A stretch of 64,000 bases of DNA. It comes from Rhinopithecimicrobium faecis. GTDB taxonomy: Bacteria > Bacteroidota > Bacteroidia > Sphingobacteriales > Sphingobacteriaceae. The stretch's first letter is position 1, and the number at the start of each line of letters is the position of its first letter. Positions 1 through 8,363 of this stretch are shown here, piece by piece. The DNA lies in assembly GCA_017942165.1 (NCBI GenBank), contig JAGKSB010000009.1:62001-126000 (forward strand). Reading direction: 5' to 3'. The translations under genes were made by a program, and so were the position numbers. The notes beneath the pieces were generated by a model. The model saw only the letters and a program-made list of their open reading frames with translations, had not been told where the DNA came from and ran no database searches.

Positions 1-784
1 ATTTTCCTCTTTTTGTGGTTATCAAGACCACCCCATAGGCCGCACGGGAACCATAGATTGCTGTTGCAGAGGCATCTTTTAGAATTTCAATATTCTCAAT
101 ATCATTGGGATTTAAAAAGGTCAATGGGTTTCCAGAAGGGCTGGCACCAAGACCACCACTTTCACTTGGGCGCGCTGAGCGACCATCCAATGCCACACCG
201 TCTACGACATATAAAGGCTGTCCCGACCCTGTAACGGCTGAGGAACCACGAATTTGCACGGTAGATCCTCCCCCTGGCTGTCCCGAGTTATTAATCATCT
301 GAACGCCTGAAGCTTTCCCTTGAATTAATTGATCCGGAGAAGTAAAAGGACCTTGGTTAAAGTCCTCCGCTTTAATAGAAGAAACAGCCCCCGTAAGGTC
401 ATTTTTTTTCACCGAGGCATAGCCTACAATAGACACCTCTCCGAGCTGCTCCCCTAAGCTAACAAGGGTAATATCACGTTGCTGCTCGCTGCTTGATAAG
501 GCTAATTTTTCTGCATATTTTTGATAGCCTACAAAGGTTACTTCTAAGGTATAAGATCCTGTAGGAAGACCTGTAAATGTATACAGTCCTTTCCCGTCGG
601 TACTTGTCGCTTTATTAAGCTCGACAATACGAACGGATGCCCCCGCCAAAGGTTCCTTTAGTTCACTACTGATGATACCTTGTAATTTTGCTTGTTGCGC
701 AAATGCTGAAATACTGCATAAGAAGACTAAGAGCCAGATACAGCAGGCCTTAATCAACCTGAAATAGGTTGTTAGTTTGTTCAT
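1..784 (-). CDS. SusC/RagA-type TonB-dependent receptor, N-terminal part (cut by window edge)
   Basis: Reading the minus strand from the ATG at 784 gives an open frame running off the left edge (about 261 codons visible). It begins with a signal peptide (MNKLTTYFRLIKACCIWLLV, ending near SAFAQ), followed by a carboxypeptidase-D-like regulatory domain and the plug domain with typical SusC text: GEVSIVGYASVKKNDLTGAV, then QIRGSSAV, LYVVDGVALDGRS, LNPNDIENIEILKDASATAI and YGSRAAYGVV. In the family this is an outer-membrane beta-barrel importing glycans or other large ligands with a SusD lipoprotein. No STN domain precedes the regulatory domain, so it is probably not wired to an ECF sigma/FecR relay. 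The barrel and any susD partner lie outside the window. It is divergent from the NERD gene at 985. Confidence 0.93.
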   Translation of the reverse strand, partial: MNKLTTYFRLIKACCIWLLVFLCSISAFAQQAKLQGIISSELKEPLAGASVRIVELNKATSTDGKGLYTFTGLPTGSYTLEVTFVGYQKYAEKLALSSSEQQRDITLVSLGEQLGEVSIVGYASVKKNDLTGAVSSIKAEDFNQGPFTSPDQLIQGKASGVQMINNSGQPGGGSTVQIRGSSAVTGSGQPLYVVDGVALDGRSARPSESGGLGASPSGNPLTFLNPNDIENIEILKDASATAIYGSRAAYGVVLITTKRGK

Positions 785-969
785 AATCGGTCTAATTTGG
801 TTTGTTTTGTTGTCTACAAGATAATGAGAAAATATTTAATTAATTTATAAAAATCATAAAAAATATTTACGGTAATGGACACTGTAGCGTAAAAACAATC
901 GATTGATTACCCCAAACCCTCGCTACAGATTCTTTTTCAACCATACGCATTTGTATTCTTCAATAATGC

Positions 970-977
970 TACCTTTG
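970..977 (+). promoter_or_regulatory. Bacteroidota -7 box (TACCTTTG) before the NERD gene
   Basis: TACCTTTG matches the Bacteroidota consensus TAnnTTTG exactly, and TTTG at 950-953 is a possible -33 element (16-nt gap, slightly short). Transcription would start near 983, almost on the ATG at 985. Either the mRNA is nearly leaderless or translation starts at the in-frame ATG at 1009. Confidence 0.45.
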
Positions 978-984
978 CAATTTT

Positions 985-1764
985 ATGAGTGTTGAGCATT
1001 TGAGCGATATGTGGGGGAAGCTACTGTACTTATGGCCGCTACTTTTGGGGCTATCTTTTTGGGCATTTTTAAGTTATATAAAACCTTATATTAAGGGATA
1101 TATCGGTGAGAAAGCCATTTCTTTTATCCTTTATTTTTTAAATAAAAAGCGTTATAAAGTATTAAACGACGTCAAGATTCCGCATAAAAGCGGCTTTGCG
1201 CAGATAGATCATCTCGTAATTTCAGCTTATGGCATTTTTGTCATTGAAACAAAGCACTATAAAGGAATAATTTATGGCTCCGAGGCGAGCTATCATTGGA
1301 CGCAGGTGCTTGGACGTAAGCAATACAAATTCTATAACCCAATCCTTCAGAATAAGGGTCATATAATGGCATTGCGACAGGCATTGCGTGCCTATCCACA
1401 ACTGCGTTATATCTCTCTCATCGTATTTACCTGGCGTTCCACTTTGAAGATTGAGGTCTCCACGCCTGTTATAAAATATTATTGGCTGTATGTAAAAATT
1501 CTATTTTACCGTAAGAAATGCCTTACAACGATGGAGGTTGCAGCTATTACTGCTTATTTAGAAAGGATCAATGGAAAAAGCTATCGTTTAGTAGATCAAT
1601 TTATGGAAAATGGTAGCGCGGCGCGTTGTCCCCAATGTGCAGGAATATTAGTTGTCCGTAACGGGAAATATGGCTTCTTTAAAGGGTGTCAAAACTACCC
1701 TTCTTGTGACTATACCACCAAGATGAATCGTGAATCTGCTATTCGTGAATCTGCTATTTCATAA
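985..1764 (+). CDS. NERD-domain protein with topoisomerase-type zinc ribbon
   Basis: A 259-residue protein. Residues about 10-35 form a membrane segment (LLYLWPLLLGLSFWAFLSYI). Residues about 38-150 look like a NERD nuclease-related domain: GEKA near the start, then QIDHLVISAYGIFVIETKHY, whose D and E...K spacing resembles the restriction-endonuclease-like fold. Residues about 213-240 form a four-cysteine zinc ribbon (CPQC...GCQNYPSCDY) as in topoisomerase I C-terminal fingers. This architecture suggests a membrane-anchored nucleic-acid-binding or nuclease protein, but the substrate is unknown. The start is uncertain: the promoter-like box at 970-977 favours the ATG at 1009 (MWGKLLYLW). The C-terminus ends in a duplicated RESAI peptide. 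It overlaps the convergent DUF1294 gene by 11 nt. Confidence 0.82.
   Translation: MSVEHLSDMWGKLLYLWPLLLGLSFWAFLSYIKPYIKGYIGEKAISFILYFLNKKRYKVLNDVKIPHKSGFAQIDHLVISAYGIFVIETKHYKGIIYGSEASYHWTQVLGRKQYKFYNPILQNKGHIMALRQALRAYPQLRYISLIVFTWRSTLKIEVSTPVIKYYWLYVKILFYRKKCLTTMEVAAITAYLERINGKSYRLVDQFMENGSAARCPQCAGILVVRNGKYGFFKGCQNYPSCDYTTKMNRESAIRESAIS
1728..1757 (+). repeat. 15-nt perfect in-frame tandem duplication
   Basis: The unit TCGTGAATCTGCTAT occurs twice back to back (1728-1742 and 1743-1757), adding five residues (RESAI) to the end of the NERD protein without changing frame. It looks like a recent slippage duplication. Confidence 0.85.
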
Positions 1765-2023
1765 CATATAATAAACTTATTAAGAGGCATTGAAGCAGTA
1801 CAACCGCTATGAATTTTAAAACAAAACTTACTTTCGCGATCTTATGCCTAAAAATCAACATGCCGAGGAAGGCACCCAGGCAGCCGCCCAGGAATGCTAG
1901 AAGAAGTAAATTTTTTTCTGAAATACGTCTTTTTGATTTTACAGCCAAGTACTTATCATATCCATACAAAGAAAATGTCAAGCTATTCATTAAAACAAGT
2001 GCTGAAGTAAGTAAAAAAGTCAT
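1754..2023 (-). CDS. DUF1294 family small membrane protein
   Basis: An 89-residue protein with three hydrophobic segments (about 3-20, 40-58 and 67-87). The central text YGYDKYLAVKSKRRISEKNL followed by LAFLGGCLGAFLGM and FRHK matches DUF1294, a family of small integral membrane proteins in which the DK, RR.SE and FRHK positions are conserved. Function is unknown. Its stop overlaps the end of the convergent NERD gene by 11 nt, and its start lies 54 nt beyond the PepSY gene stop on the same strand, so cotranscription with that operon is possible. Confidence 0.82.
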   Translation of the reverse strand: MTFLLTSALVLMNSLTFSLYGYDKYLAVKSKRRISEKNLLLLAFLGGCLGAFLGMLIFRHKIAKVSFVLKFIAVVLLQCLLISLLYVMK

Positions 2024-2077
2024 AGGCTATACGAGATCCGGGAATTAATGCATTCAAATATAAGCGAAATAGTTACA

Positions 2078-3670
2078 CTACGGTTGCGATAGTTTGTATT
2101 CTTTTAGCTTATAGAGCACCGTAAAGCTAACTATACCTATGACCACCCATAAAAAATCTACGATAAAGATATCCATTCTTCCTTTTATGAAATTGCTTAT
2201 AAGCCAATCATCAGTTTTTATTCCATTGACAATAGGGATAGTCAATGAGGCTATTGCGCCCAACAGCAGGGTCTCCCGATTCGTGCGGTTGATATTTCTA
2301 CGTATACAATAATATAAGGCCAGGACCCACCATAAATTAAAATATACCCGGTAGATAAATTGCTGATTCACTTCAGGAGCCAGTTTTACAATACAGAAAG
2401 TCAGCGCCGTCACAGGAAGCAAGCTTAAGCAAGTCGCCATAAACACATTCGCCACCCAAAAGTTAAACTTCCGTTTCCTGGGTATAACATTATTCTTATC
2501 CCGAGCTACCAGCCAAATAAGAATGCCTGAAAGAATTACAAAGCAGCCCATAACTCCCAGAATAAAATAGATTACTTTGATCGGGTAGCCCCCAAAATCA
2601 CCAAAATGAAGCCTGTAAATTATGCTTTTAACAGCATCGATATAGGAGCTCTCTGCCAGGGACTTTTCTTCTAAGATACCACCATCGGCAATCTTTATGG
2701 CTAGGATGCCGGCGCCTGAAAAGCGATGCTTAGACGGAGCTTCCGTCTCCATAATAATATGCATCTGCTGATCCCCATAATTTTTAATAGTGATTTTTTT
2801 AAGATCACTATTGGGAAATTTCTTTTGAGCAAGCTGTATATACGATGTAATGTCAAAAGTCTTCTCCAGCTTCGTATAACTGTAGGTCAACGGATAAGTA
2901 TGCACATTTTCAATAGCCTCCTGCACTTTACTCATATCCCCCTGATAGAACACCTTGGCAAAGGGATTTAATAAAACGGTATTTATTATTAAAATGATCC
3001 CCGTTACAGCAAAGATAAACTGGTATGGAAACCCGATTACACCCAAAGCTGTATGCATATCCGTCCATACCGTCTTCCATTTACTAAAGGGACGAAACAC
3101 AAAGAAGTTAGCTTTCACCTTATCCCAATGCAACAGCAGTCCGGTAAGTAGTGCAAACAAGAATAGAAATGCTGTAAGTCCGGCAATAAAATAGCCAAAG
3201 GGAGCAATGCCCATGTAAATAGGAATTTCATTTAATGGTGCTAGAAAATGTAATCTGTAGAGAAACTCTCCCAAATCGTATGCTGTAGCATAATCAGACG
3301 TCTTATTCCGTAAAAAATCTATTACTAAATACTTAGAATCTGAAGCCCCAACTCCACCGCGCTGCATATTTACTATGGAATCCTGAGAGTCCGAAATCAT
3401 CACATATCCACGTAATCCCTGCTGCTGTAAATAGAAGCTGAGATCACGCCCTTGTAAATTGTAACCCGCAGCAAGAGAATCTAGAAAATGTGCGTACACG
3501 GTAGGATCTAGCGTCTGCTGGCTAAAACTTTCATTCTTCTGCCAAGCGGAAATCTCCTTTTTAAAAAAAGAAAAAGAGCCTGCAAAAAATATAATATACA
3601 AGAGAGCTGAGATAACAATTCCACTGACGGTATGGGTACTGAAATAAATATTGTAGTTTCTAATATTCAT
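2078..3670 (-). CDS. PepSY-associated transmembrane protein (PiuB-like)
   Basis: A 530-residue inner-membrane protein. It opens with a short cytoplasmic stretch and a membrane helix (about residues 15-32, VSGIVISALLYIIFFAGSFS). A large periplasmic PepSY region follows, then further helices (IAGLTAFLFLFALLTGLLLHW; the segment around GVIGFPYQFIFAVTGIILI; VIYFILGVMGCFVILSGILI) and a C-terminal group of four helices. The SGILIW and LHWDKVK contexts are typical of the PepSY_TM family, usually linked to iron uptake or reductase functions beside siderophore receptors. An in-frame GTG lies at 3706, but the ATG at 3670 overlaps the preceding gene's stop by 11 nt and is preferred. It is the last gene of a three-gene operon. 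The exact role is inferred. Confidence 0.85.
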   Translation of the reverse strand: MNIRNYNIYFSTHTVSGIVISALLYIIFFAGSFSFFKKEISAWQKNESFSQQTLDPTVYAHFLDSLAAGYNLQGRDLSFYLQQQGLRGYVMISDSQDSIVNMQRGGVGASDSKYLVIDFLRNKTSDYATAYDLGEFLYRLHFLAPLNEIPIYMGIAPFGYFIAGLTAFLFLFALLTGLLLHWDKVKANFFVFRPFSKWKTVWTDMHTALGVIGFPYQFIFAVTGIILIINTVLLNPFAKVFYQGDMSKVQEAIENVHTYPLTYSYTKLEKTFDITSYIQLAQKKFPNSDLKKITIKNYGDQQMHIIMETEAPSKHRFSGAGILAIKIADGGILEEKSLAESSYIDAVKSIIYRLHFGDFGGYPIKVIYFILGVMGCFVILSGILIWLVARDKNNVIPRKRKFNFWVANVFMATCLSLLPVTALTFCIVKLAPEVNQQFIYRVYFNLWWVLALYYCIRRNINRTNRETLLLGAIASLTIPIVNGIKTDDWLISNFIKGRMDIFIVDFLWVVIGIVSFTVLYKLKEYKLSQP

Positions 3671-3947
3671 AGAATTTAAGGTAGAATAGACCGAAGAATA
3701 GGGCACTTAGCAAGAGATAGTAAAACCATATACGCCAACCATTTTCCGCTAAGAAGGCCACTAACAACAAGATGGCCCAAAGGATATACCCACTGATGCA
3801 TGCCGTAATAATTAGGGCTGGAGTCGTTATTAGGTAGGTTAAGAGCAGGTGAAAACTAAGCATCACAAAATATCCGCCTAGGAAGCCTGCTGTTATTTTC
3901 AGGAAACGTTGAAAAGGGCTACTTAAATATTTTTTGTTTGCGGGCAT
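3660..3947 (-). CDS. small polytopic membrane protein of the PepSY operon
   Basis: A 95-residue protein starting at the ATG at 3947, three bases from the upstream gene's stop codon. It has three hydrophobic segments (about 18-38, 40-62 and 70-90). The longer open frame back to 4034 starts at TTG inside the upstream gene and is not preferred. Size and position recall the small DUF3649/DUF3325-type proteins next to PepSY reductase-like proteins in iron-uptake operons; the family assignment is by context only. Tight spacing on both sides indicates translational coupling. Confidence 0.7.
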   Translation of the reverse strand: MPANKKYLSSPFQRFLKITAGFLGGYFVMLSFHLLLTYLITTPALIITACISGYILWAILLLVAFLAENGWRIWFYYLLLSALFFGLFYLKFYEY

Positions 3948-3949
3948 CG

Positions 3950-4300
3950 TTAGAATAAGCTTGTTTGAAAGGTAAATAACGTCTCTACCACCAAGCATAT
4001 AAACACCATAATAGCAAGGCGCAAACTCGTCCAAAAGCGGTAGGGCTGTAGTAATACAATGCAGCTAAAACTCGCCATAAGAATCCCTATAAAACCTGGA
4101 ATACCAGCCCCTATCCCCTGCAGTAGACAGATCGCTAGCAAGCAACAAGCATATATAATTAGGGCTGAAAAAACAGCTTTTCTAGGTGTCGGAAATAGCT
4201 TTCTCAAAAAGTCTGGCTGCGCTATAAATTTGACTTTTCTAGAAGTTTGAAACCAAATAAAGCTTGCCGCAAAAATAAAAGAAAGTAGCAGCGTATACAT
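3950..4300 (-). CDS. small membrane protein, first gene of PepSY operon
   Basis: A 116-residue protein with four predicted membrane segments: about 1-17 (LLLSFIFAASFIWF), 43-62 (FSALIIYACCLLAICLL), 65-87 (GAGIPGFIGILMASFSCIVL) and 95-113 (LAIMVFICLVVETLF). It resembles DUF3325-like small membrane proteins found with PepSY proteins, but no diagnostic motif is visible, so the function is not assigned. The start is ATG at 4300. A possible -7 box at 4467-4474 would give a leader of about 160 nt containing hairpins. Confidence 0.65.
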   Translation of the reverse strand: MYTLLLSFIFAASFIWFQTSRKVKFIAQPDFLRKLFPTPRKAVFSALIIYACCLLAICLLQGIGAGIPGFIGILMASFSCIVLLQPYRFWTSLRLAIMVFICLVVETLFTFQTSLF

Positions 4301-4345
4301 AGCTAAAAATTAAGGGAATACTGGTGAATTAATCAATTATTGTGC

Positions 4346-4405
4346 GCCTGCAAGCATCAGTTGCCCCTGCTTCTGGCAGGCAGCCTATCAAAGATTGCTA
4401 TCTTT
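4346..4405 (-). other. possible structured leader upstream of PepSY operon
   Basis: On the minus strand, two hairpins sit between the likely promoter and the ATG at 4300. One is an AAAGAT/ATCTTT hairpin with a 4-nt loop (4390-4405). The other is a nested stem: outer GCCTGC/GCAGGC (4346-4351 with 4376-4381) and inner AAGCA/TGCTT. It matches no riboswitch class I can name. Confidence 0.3.
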
Positions 4406-4466
4406 TGCATGGCGCAATGTATTCATTAAAATAATTATTTTTATTTAGACTAAATACAAAGAGTTT

Positions 4467-4474
4467 CAAATATA
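4467..4474 (-). promoter_or_regulatory. Bacteroidota -7 box (TATATTTG, minus) for PepSY operon
   Basis: The minus strand reads TATATTTG here, an exact TAnnTTTG match just after the terminator hairpin of the preceding operon. No clear -33 TTTG is present. Confidence 0.35.
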
Positions 4475-4494
4475 GGTTTTTATGGGTATAAAAA

Positions 4495-4534
4495 AAAGTC
4501 TAACACTCTTTTTAGCAAAAAAGTGTTAGACTTT
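4495..4534 (-). terminator. Rho-independent terminator after the phosphodiester glycosidase gene
   Basis: A perfect 13-bp inverted repeat (4495-4507 with 4522-4534, arm AAAGTCTAACACT) is followed on the minus strand by a T-run (A-run at 4491-4497 on plus). It lies 66 nt past the stop of locus 1's last gene and would end that operon. Confidence 0.8.
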
Positions 4535-4599
4535 AAAAAGCCTGACCAAGCTATTATACCTGACCAAGCTCTTTTAATAGTTCTTAAAATCAATAAAGG

Positions 4600-5475
4600 C
4601 TATTTCACCGTAAAAACGGTTGCTACAGCACGCTCGCCTTCATGATCAAACTTACCATTATCTGATGGAAAGTTGACTACCCCTTCTCCTTGAACCCAGG
4701 CTGTCGTGGAGCCCCCACCATCGAAGTTGATTGCTGAGATACAGCCTAAAGCTTCCATCAGATCCGATAATTGTGCGATAGTTAGCCCTTGGGATTGCGA
4801 AGATCTACCATCTACTGTGACAGCGATTAATGTATTCTTCGCAGTAATGCCTAGCGCTGTACGCGGGTGTCTTGTGGTGTTAAAATCTACATCTAACTGT
4901 TTTAGCACCTTTCCTTCCGCCATTAAAAGGGGGCCACCTGCTAAGGCTAGTGGTTCCGTTAGGGCTGACCAGCCAGCGGTGGGTTTTGCAACGATGGCCA
5001 TTGCGCCCGAACTACTTTGCACGAAAGCGCCATTTTCACGATAGCTATTAAATCCATTTACCGTATTATTAATTACCTGACCTTCTTTCTTAAAGAAAAC
5101 GGTAGAACCGCCTGTCGTCGTATTGAAATAGCTCCCATTAAACGCTACGAAGGCTTGTTGCGCGATAGCAACTTCGGAAGTTTTCAAGAAACCGGTTTTT
5201 ACATAAGGAATATCCAGTTTTAGTCCTTTACTAAAATCTATTTCAATAATATTAATATACTGTTTAGATTCGAAGATTGCTGGAAATTGGAAGTACTTCC
5301 AAGTGATGCCTGCAGCCACTTCCTTCTGCTGCCAAGAAGCATTTTCAATAATCTCTTTGACATTAGGCTTTACGACATTAGAATAGTCGTATGGGAGCTG
5401 TGTACCTTCCTCCTTCTTGCTGCAAGCAGCGAAGAAAAGCAGGAAGATAACACTAAATAAAAAATTCTTTTTCAT
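4600..5475 (-). CDS. phosphodiester glycosidase (NAGPA-like) lipoprotein
   Basis: A 291-residue protein with a signal peptidase II lipobox (LFFAAC, Cys18), so likely anchored in the envelope. Residues about 60-290 match the phosphodiester glycosidase family (PF09992, DUF2233): FVAFNGSYFN, HPRTALGITAKN, VTVDGRSSQSQGLT, and the hallmark INFDGGGSTTAW near the C-terminus. Characterised members cleave sugar-1-phosphodiester bonds, for example uncovering of N-acetylglucosamine-1-phosphate caps. It is the last gene of locus 1, 19 nt after the DUF218 gene, and followed by a strong terminator. The target is presumably a phosphodiester-linked glycan taken up or processed by this locus; that is inference. 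Confidence 0.87.
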   Translation of the reverse strand: MKKNFLFSVIFLLFFAACSKKEEGTQLPYDYSNVVKPNVKEIIENASWQQKEVAAGITWKYFQFPAIFESKQYINIIEIDFSKGLKLDIPYVKTGFLKTSEVAIAQQAFVAFNGSYFNTTTGGSTVFFKKEGQVINNTVNGFNSYRENGAFVQSSSGAMAIVAKPTAGWSALTEPLALAGGPLLMAEGKVLKQLDVDFNTTRHPRTALGITAKNTLIAVTVDGRSSQSQGLTIAQLSDLMEALGCISAINFDGGGSTTAWVQGEGVVNFPSDNGKFDHEGERAVATVFTVK

Positions 5476-5494
5476 GATTACACATTATTTTTTT

Positions 5495-6661
5495 TTAATC
5501 TATCCAAGTTAATTTTAGCTTTTGCGCTTTTTCAATAACCTTTTTTTGAGCATCTATTTTCAAAAATTCCATATTTCTAAAAAGGATAGCTTCTTTTTTC
5601 TTATAGTCTACTGTCACTGCAGCAACATTACTTTTACCCCAGGTAAAAGGCCAATTTTCAATAAGCTCCTGCGCAGACCCTTCGCGAAAAAACTCAAAAT
5701 ACTTCCCTTTCTTTCGCGCTATTAATATGCGGTCATTGGCAAATAATAGCAGTTCATCCCCGAGGATATAGCCTGTATTAAACGCTCCATTTTTCCAAGA
5801 TAACGGCATATTCAGGATAAAGGAGCTCCAGCTTCTTTCCTTGCTGCGTATTTTTGTTTTTTTATCCATGGAAAATAGTTTATCCGCAACGCGTATATAC
5901 CAGTGGCGATCGTTATCAATAAACGCCCATTGTACATGCTTATCGAGCTGTTCTAAGGTTGGAAATAGCGATGCTCGTGGTATTCTCTCAGCAGCTGTAT
6001 TATTAGCATTGGTCCTATAAATCATCGCATCCATCAGGTAAAATATTTCTGAACCTTCCTGCCACATCAAATCCGGCGTTAGCCAAGCTCCTTTTTCAAC
6101 AAATTTGCTGTTATTAGGCTCACCATGAAAGATATTTACATAGTCCAACTTATCATTTGGATTCGGCGTAATAGCTCCCTCGATATAAAATCGCGCTTGC
6201 ACACCGTCATGCTGCTGTAAGCGCGCGGCTACAGAAATAGCATGCCAATGGTTGGAAACAACAAAAACAGTATCCTTGGGTTGAATAATTTTTCGCCCAT
6301 TCTCATCGCGCAGTTTGCGGCTAAAAATATAATTCTGTACCGTAGTCTTCGCATTTTCCTCCCGATATATTTTATGTGCAGGAACACCCTTAGCGACTAA
6401 GCCTTCATACATCGCTGTCGCTTCACAACTTTGGCTTCCATGAGCACCGCAGCCACCACTGACAATCAGTATGTGAATTGCTTGCGTTTGATATAAACGG
6501 CTAGCGACGTTGACTCGCTCTTGAAGCACAGCAGGGTCTGCAGACCCCAAGACAAGCATTACGTTCTTGGGTTGATCTGCAAAGCCTTTAGAAAGCTGTG
6601 AAAAAATAAGCATGCTCACGATGGAAACTATTTTCCAAGCTGCTGATAACACATTTTTCAT
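5495..6661 (-). CDS. DUF218 (YdcF-like) secreted protein with C-terminal repeat region
   Basis: A 388-residue protein with a signal peptide (cleavage near residue 29). Residues about 33-175 match DUF218/YdcF: VMLVLGSADPAVLQERV, HILIVSGGCGAHGS, CEATAMYEGL...GVPAHKIYREENAKTTVQN, and SNHWHA. The family is linked to envelope metabolism and nucleotide-sugar-like ligands but is poorly defined. Residues about 235-388 carry repeated units such as WAFIDNDRHWYIRVADKLF and ILGDELLLFANDRILIAR, which resemble hemopexin or propeller blades; this extra domain is unusual for the family and not firmly identified. It sits 2 nt from the upstream beta-helix gene's stop, so it is cotranscribed in locus 1. Confidence 0.72.
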   Translation of the reverse strand: MKNVLSAAWKIVSIVSMLIFSQLSKGFADQPKNVMLVLGSADPAVLQERVNVASRLYQTQAIHILIVSGGCGAHGSQSCEATAMYEGLVAKGVPAHKIYREENAKTTVQNYIFSRKLRDENGRKIIQPKDTVFVVSNHWHAISVAARLQQHDGVQARFYIEGAITPNPNDKLDYVNIFHGEPNNSKFVEKGAWLTPDLMWQEGSEIFYLMDAMIYRTNANNTAAERIPRASLFPTLEQLDKHVQWAFIDNDRHWYIRVADKLFSMDKKTKIRSKERSWSSFILNMPLSWKNGAFNTGYILGDELLLFANDRILIARKKGKYFEFFREGSAQELIENWPFTWGKSNVAAVTVDYKKKEAILFRNMEFLKIDAQKKVIEKAQKLKLTWID

Positions 6662-6663
6662 GG

Positions 6664-8355
6664 CTAATTAATTTTATATCCCATATGCTTAGTTGCCCGT
6701 ACCACTCCTGAGAAATCTGCTTTTACAGCATCATGTAATCCCGGATTGAAGGTGCCTCCGAGGCTTTGTAAAGCGGCTCCATCTAAGCCATAATTGTGTG
6801 CCGGATTGCCAGGACCAATCGGAAGAAAATCGGCATTCAACATCAGCGCTGGCACAAAACTTTGCCCTACAATAGTCGTCCCTTGATCGCCAAAAACAGC
6901 TATATTGATGACCGAATTTTTTATGGTAGGAACGATCGAAGCATTATCTGCATGGGCATCAACATCGGCAGAAGAACTCGCCTGTTTGTTTCCAGAAATT
7001 ATGGAATTATAAATGCTTAGATTATTCGATTTTGAGCGACGGTATACACCTCCACCTGGGCCGACAACTTCATTATTAATAATCGTAGAGCTAATGATAT
7101 GTGCGTTACTTGCATCATATAACATCACGGCCCCACCGCCATTGGCTGAAGTACTTTTATTTCCTGTTAAAAAACAGTTGACTAAAATAACGGTCGAATT
7201 ATCACGCATGTATACACCTGCACCATAGGAAGTATTTGAATTACCTAGCACCTCACAATTATAGAGTGTGATCATCGCATTTGGATAGCCATGAACCCCT
7301 CCTGCTGTACCTTTAGCACTGTTGTTATTAAACGTAGAGCTATGGGCTGTCATTGAGGCTTCACTCAACCAAATACCTCCGCCATTATTAACACCACTGT
7401 TATTATCTATGTTTACTTCCTCCAAATGGAGTTTGGCTCCAGCAAATGCATATACCCCAGCAGCATATCCAGCTGTCCCCTTATCCGTGGAGGTTCTGTT
7501 ATTAATGATCGCTACTTTACGTAAGTTTACGACGGCATTAGCAACTAATAGACCGCCACCCTGACCACGGCTATATTTCACACCATTAATCGTCGTATTG
7601 GTACTTCTATCGGTCGCATTTCCACCCGTAATAGTGATCCCCTCTAGGGTCACACTTGCTTCCGCATCATAAGGAGCAGAAATTACTACCGTATGAAAAG
7701 CAGACTTTCCAGAAGCTAGGGTGCCATCAAAAATTGTTTTATAAAGCTTAGCATTGGGCTTGGCGCCTACCTGTGCATTTTTATCAAAACCACCAAGGAG
7801 AGTAATATTTTTACTAATTTCGATGGTTTTATCGGACTCTTCCGTCTGATCACCATTACGTATCGTCTTTGTTGGACTGTAAGTTCCTGCGGCGATATAG
7901 ATAATACTATTGGTAGTTGCTTTCTCCAATGCGTTCGTAAGATCCGTTGCCGAAGACCAGGATTTACCATCTCCCTTGCCATCCTCTTTCACATAGAATA
8001 CAGGCACCTTACCCGACTCTTGAACGACTAGCACTTCTCTTTCTTGGCTGGTTCCTAGACGCACATAGATCGTTCCCGTACGTTCATCATCTTCATTTTT
8101 ATGCACGCTGAAGCGGACTTTATGCTTTCCTTTATCATAGGCTATCGTATCTAATTGGATCCAATTAGCGTCGGCTTCCACTTGAATCTGCAGATTCGAT
8201 AGTACATCAAAATTATAGGTTTCAGACTTGCTGCTTACTTCCAAGAATTCGGTTCCCACGAGTAGCTTTTCTTCAAAGCTTTCCTTGTCTTTCTTACAGC
8301 TTCCAAAGCTGAGGACAGCTACAAGTGCAAGAAATAAATAATTTATTGTTTTCAT
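6664..8355 (-). CDS. BACON-domain, right-handed beta-helix lipoprotein
   Basis: A 563-residue lipoprotein (lipobox LSFGSC, Cys20). Residues about 35-112 look like a BACON domain, ending in TSQEREVLVVQESG; BACON is a Bacteroidota carbohydrate- or mucin-associated fold. After a VFYVKEDGKGDGKSWSSATD segment, residues about 140-480 form a parallel beta-helix with repeated NNxxxGxGGG turns (GGGLLVANAVVNLRKVAIIN, NNGGGIWLSEASMTAHSSTF, GAGVYMRDNSTVILVNCFL). Such helices occur in polysaccharide lyases and surface glycan-binding proteins. No catalytic signature is visible, so either a lyase or a surface glycan-binding role in locus 1 is possible. It is 8 nt from the epimerase gene. Confidence 0.82.
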   Translation of the reverse strand: MKTINYLFLALVAVLSFGSCKKDKESFEEKLLVGTEFLEVSSKSETYNFDVLSNLQIQVEADANWIQLDTIAYDKGKHKVRFSVHKNEDDERTGTIYVRLGTSQEREVLVVQESGKVPVFYVKEDGKGDGKSWSSATDLTNALEKATTNSIIYIAAGTYSPTKTIRNGDQTEESDKTIEISKNITLLGGFDKNAQVGAKPNAKLYKTIFDGTLASGKSAFHTVVISAPYDAEASVTLEGITITGGNATDRSTNTTINGVKYSRGQGGGLLVANAVVNLRKVAIINNRTSTDKGTAGYAAGVYAFAGAKLHLEEVNIDNNSGVNNGGGIWLSEASMTAHSSTFNNNSAKGTAGGVHGYPNAMITLYNCEVLGNSNTSYGAGVYMRDNSTVILVNCFLTGNKSTSANGGGAVMLYDASNAHIISSTIINNEVVGPGGGVYRRSKSNNLSIYNSIISGNKQASSSADVDAHADNASIVPTIKNSVINIAVFGDQGTTIVGQSFVPALMLNADFLPIGPGNPAHNYGLDGAALQSLGGTFNPGLHDAVKADFSGVVRATKHMGYKIN

Positions 8356-8363
8356 GTAATAGG

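Noticed and set aside
4346..4405. Known riboswitch (TPP, cobalamin, SAM, glycine)
   Set aside because: The conserved core sequences of those classes are absent; only generic hairpins are present.
4541..4570. Repeated CCTGACCAAGCT (4541-4552 and 4559-4570)
   Set aside because: Two short copies next to a terminator; too little to assign a role.
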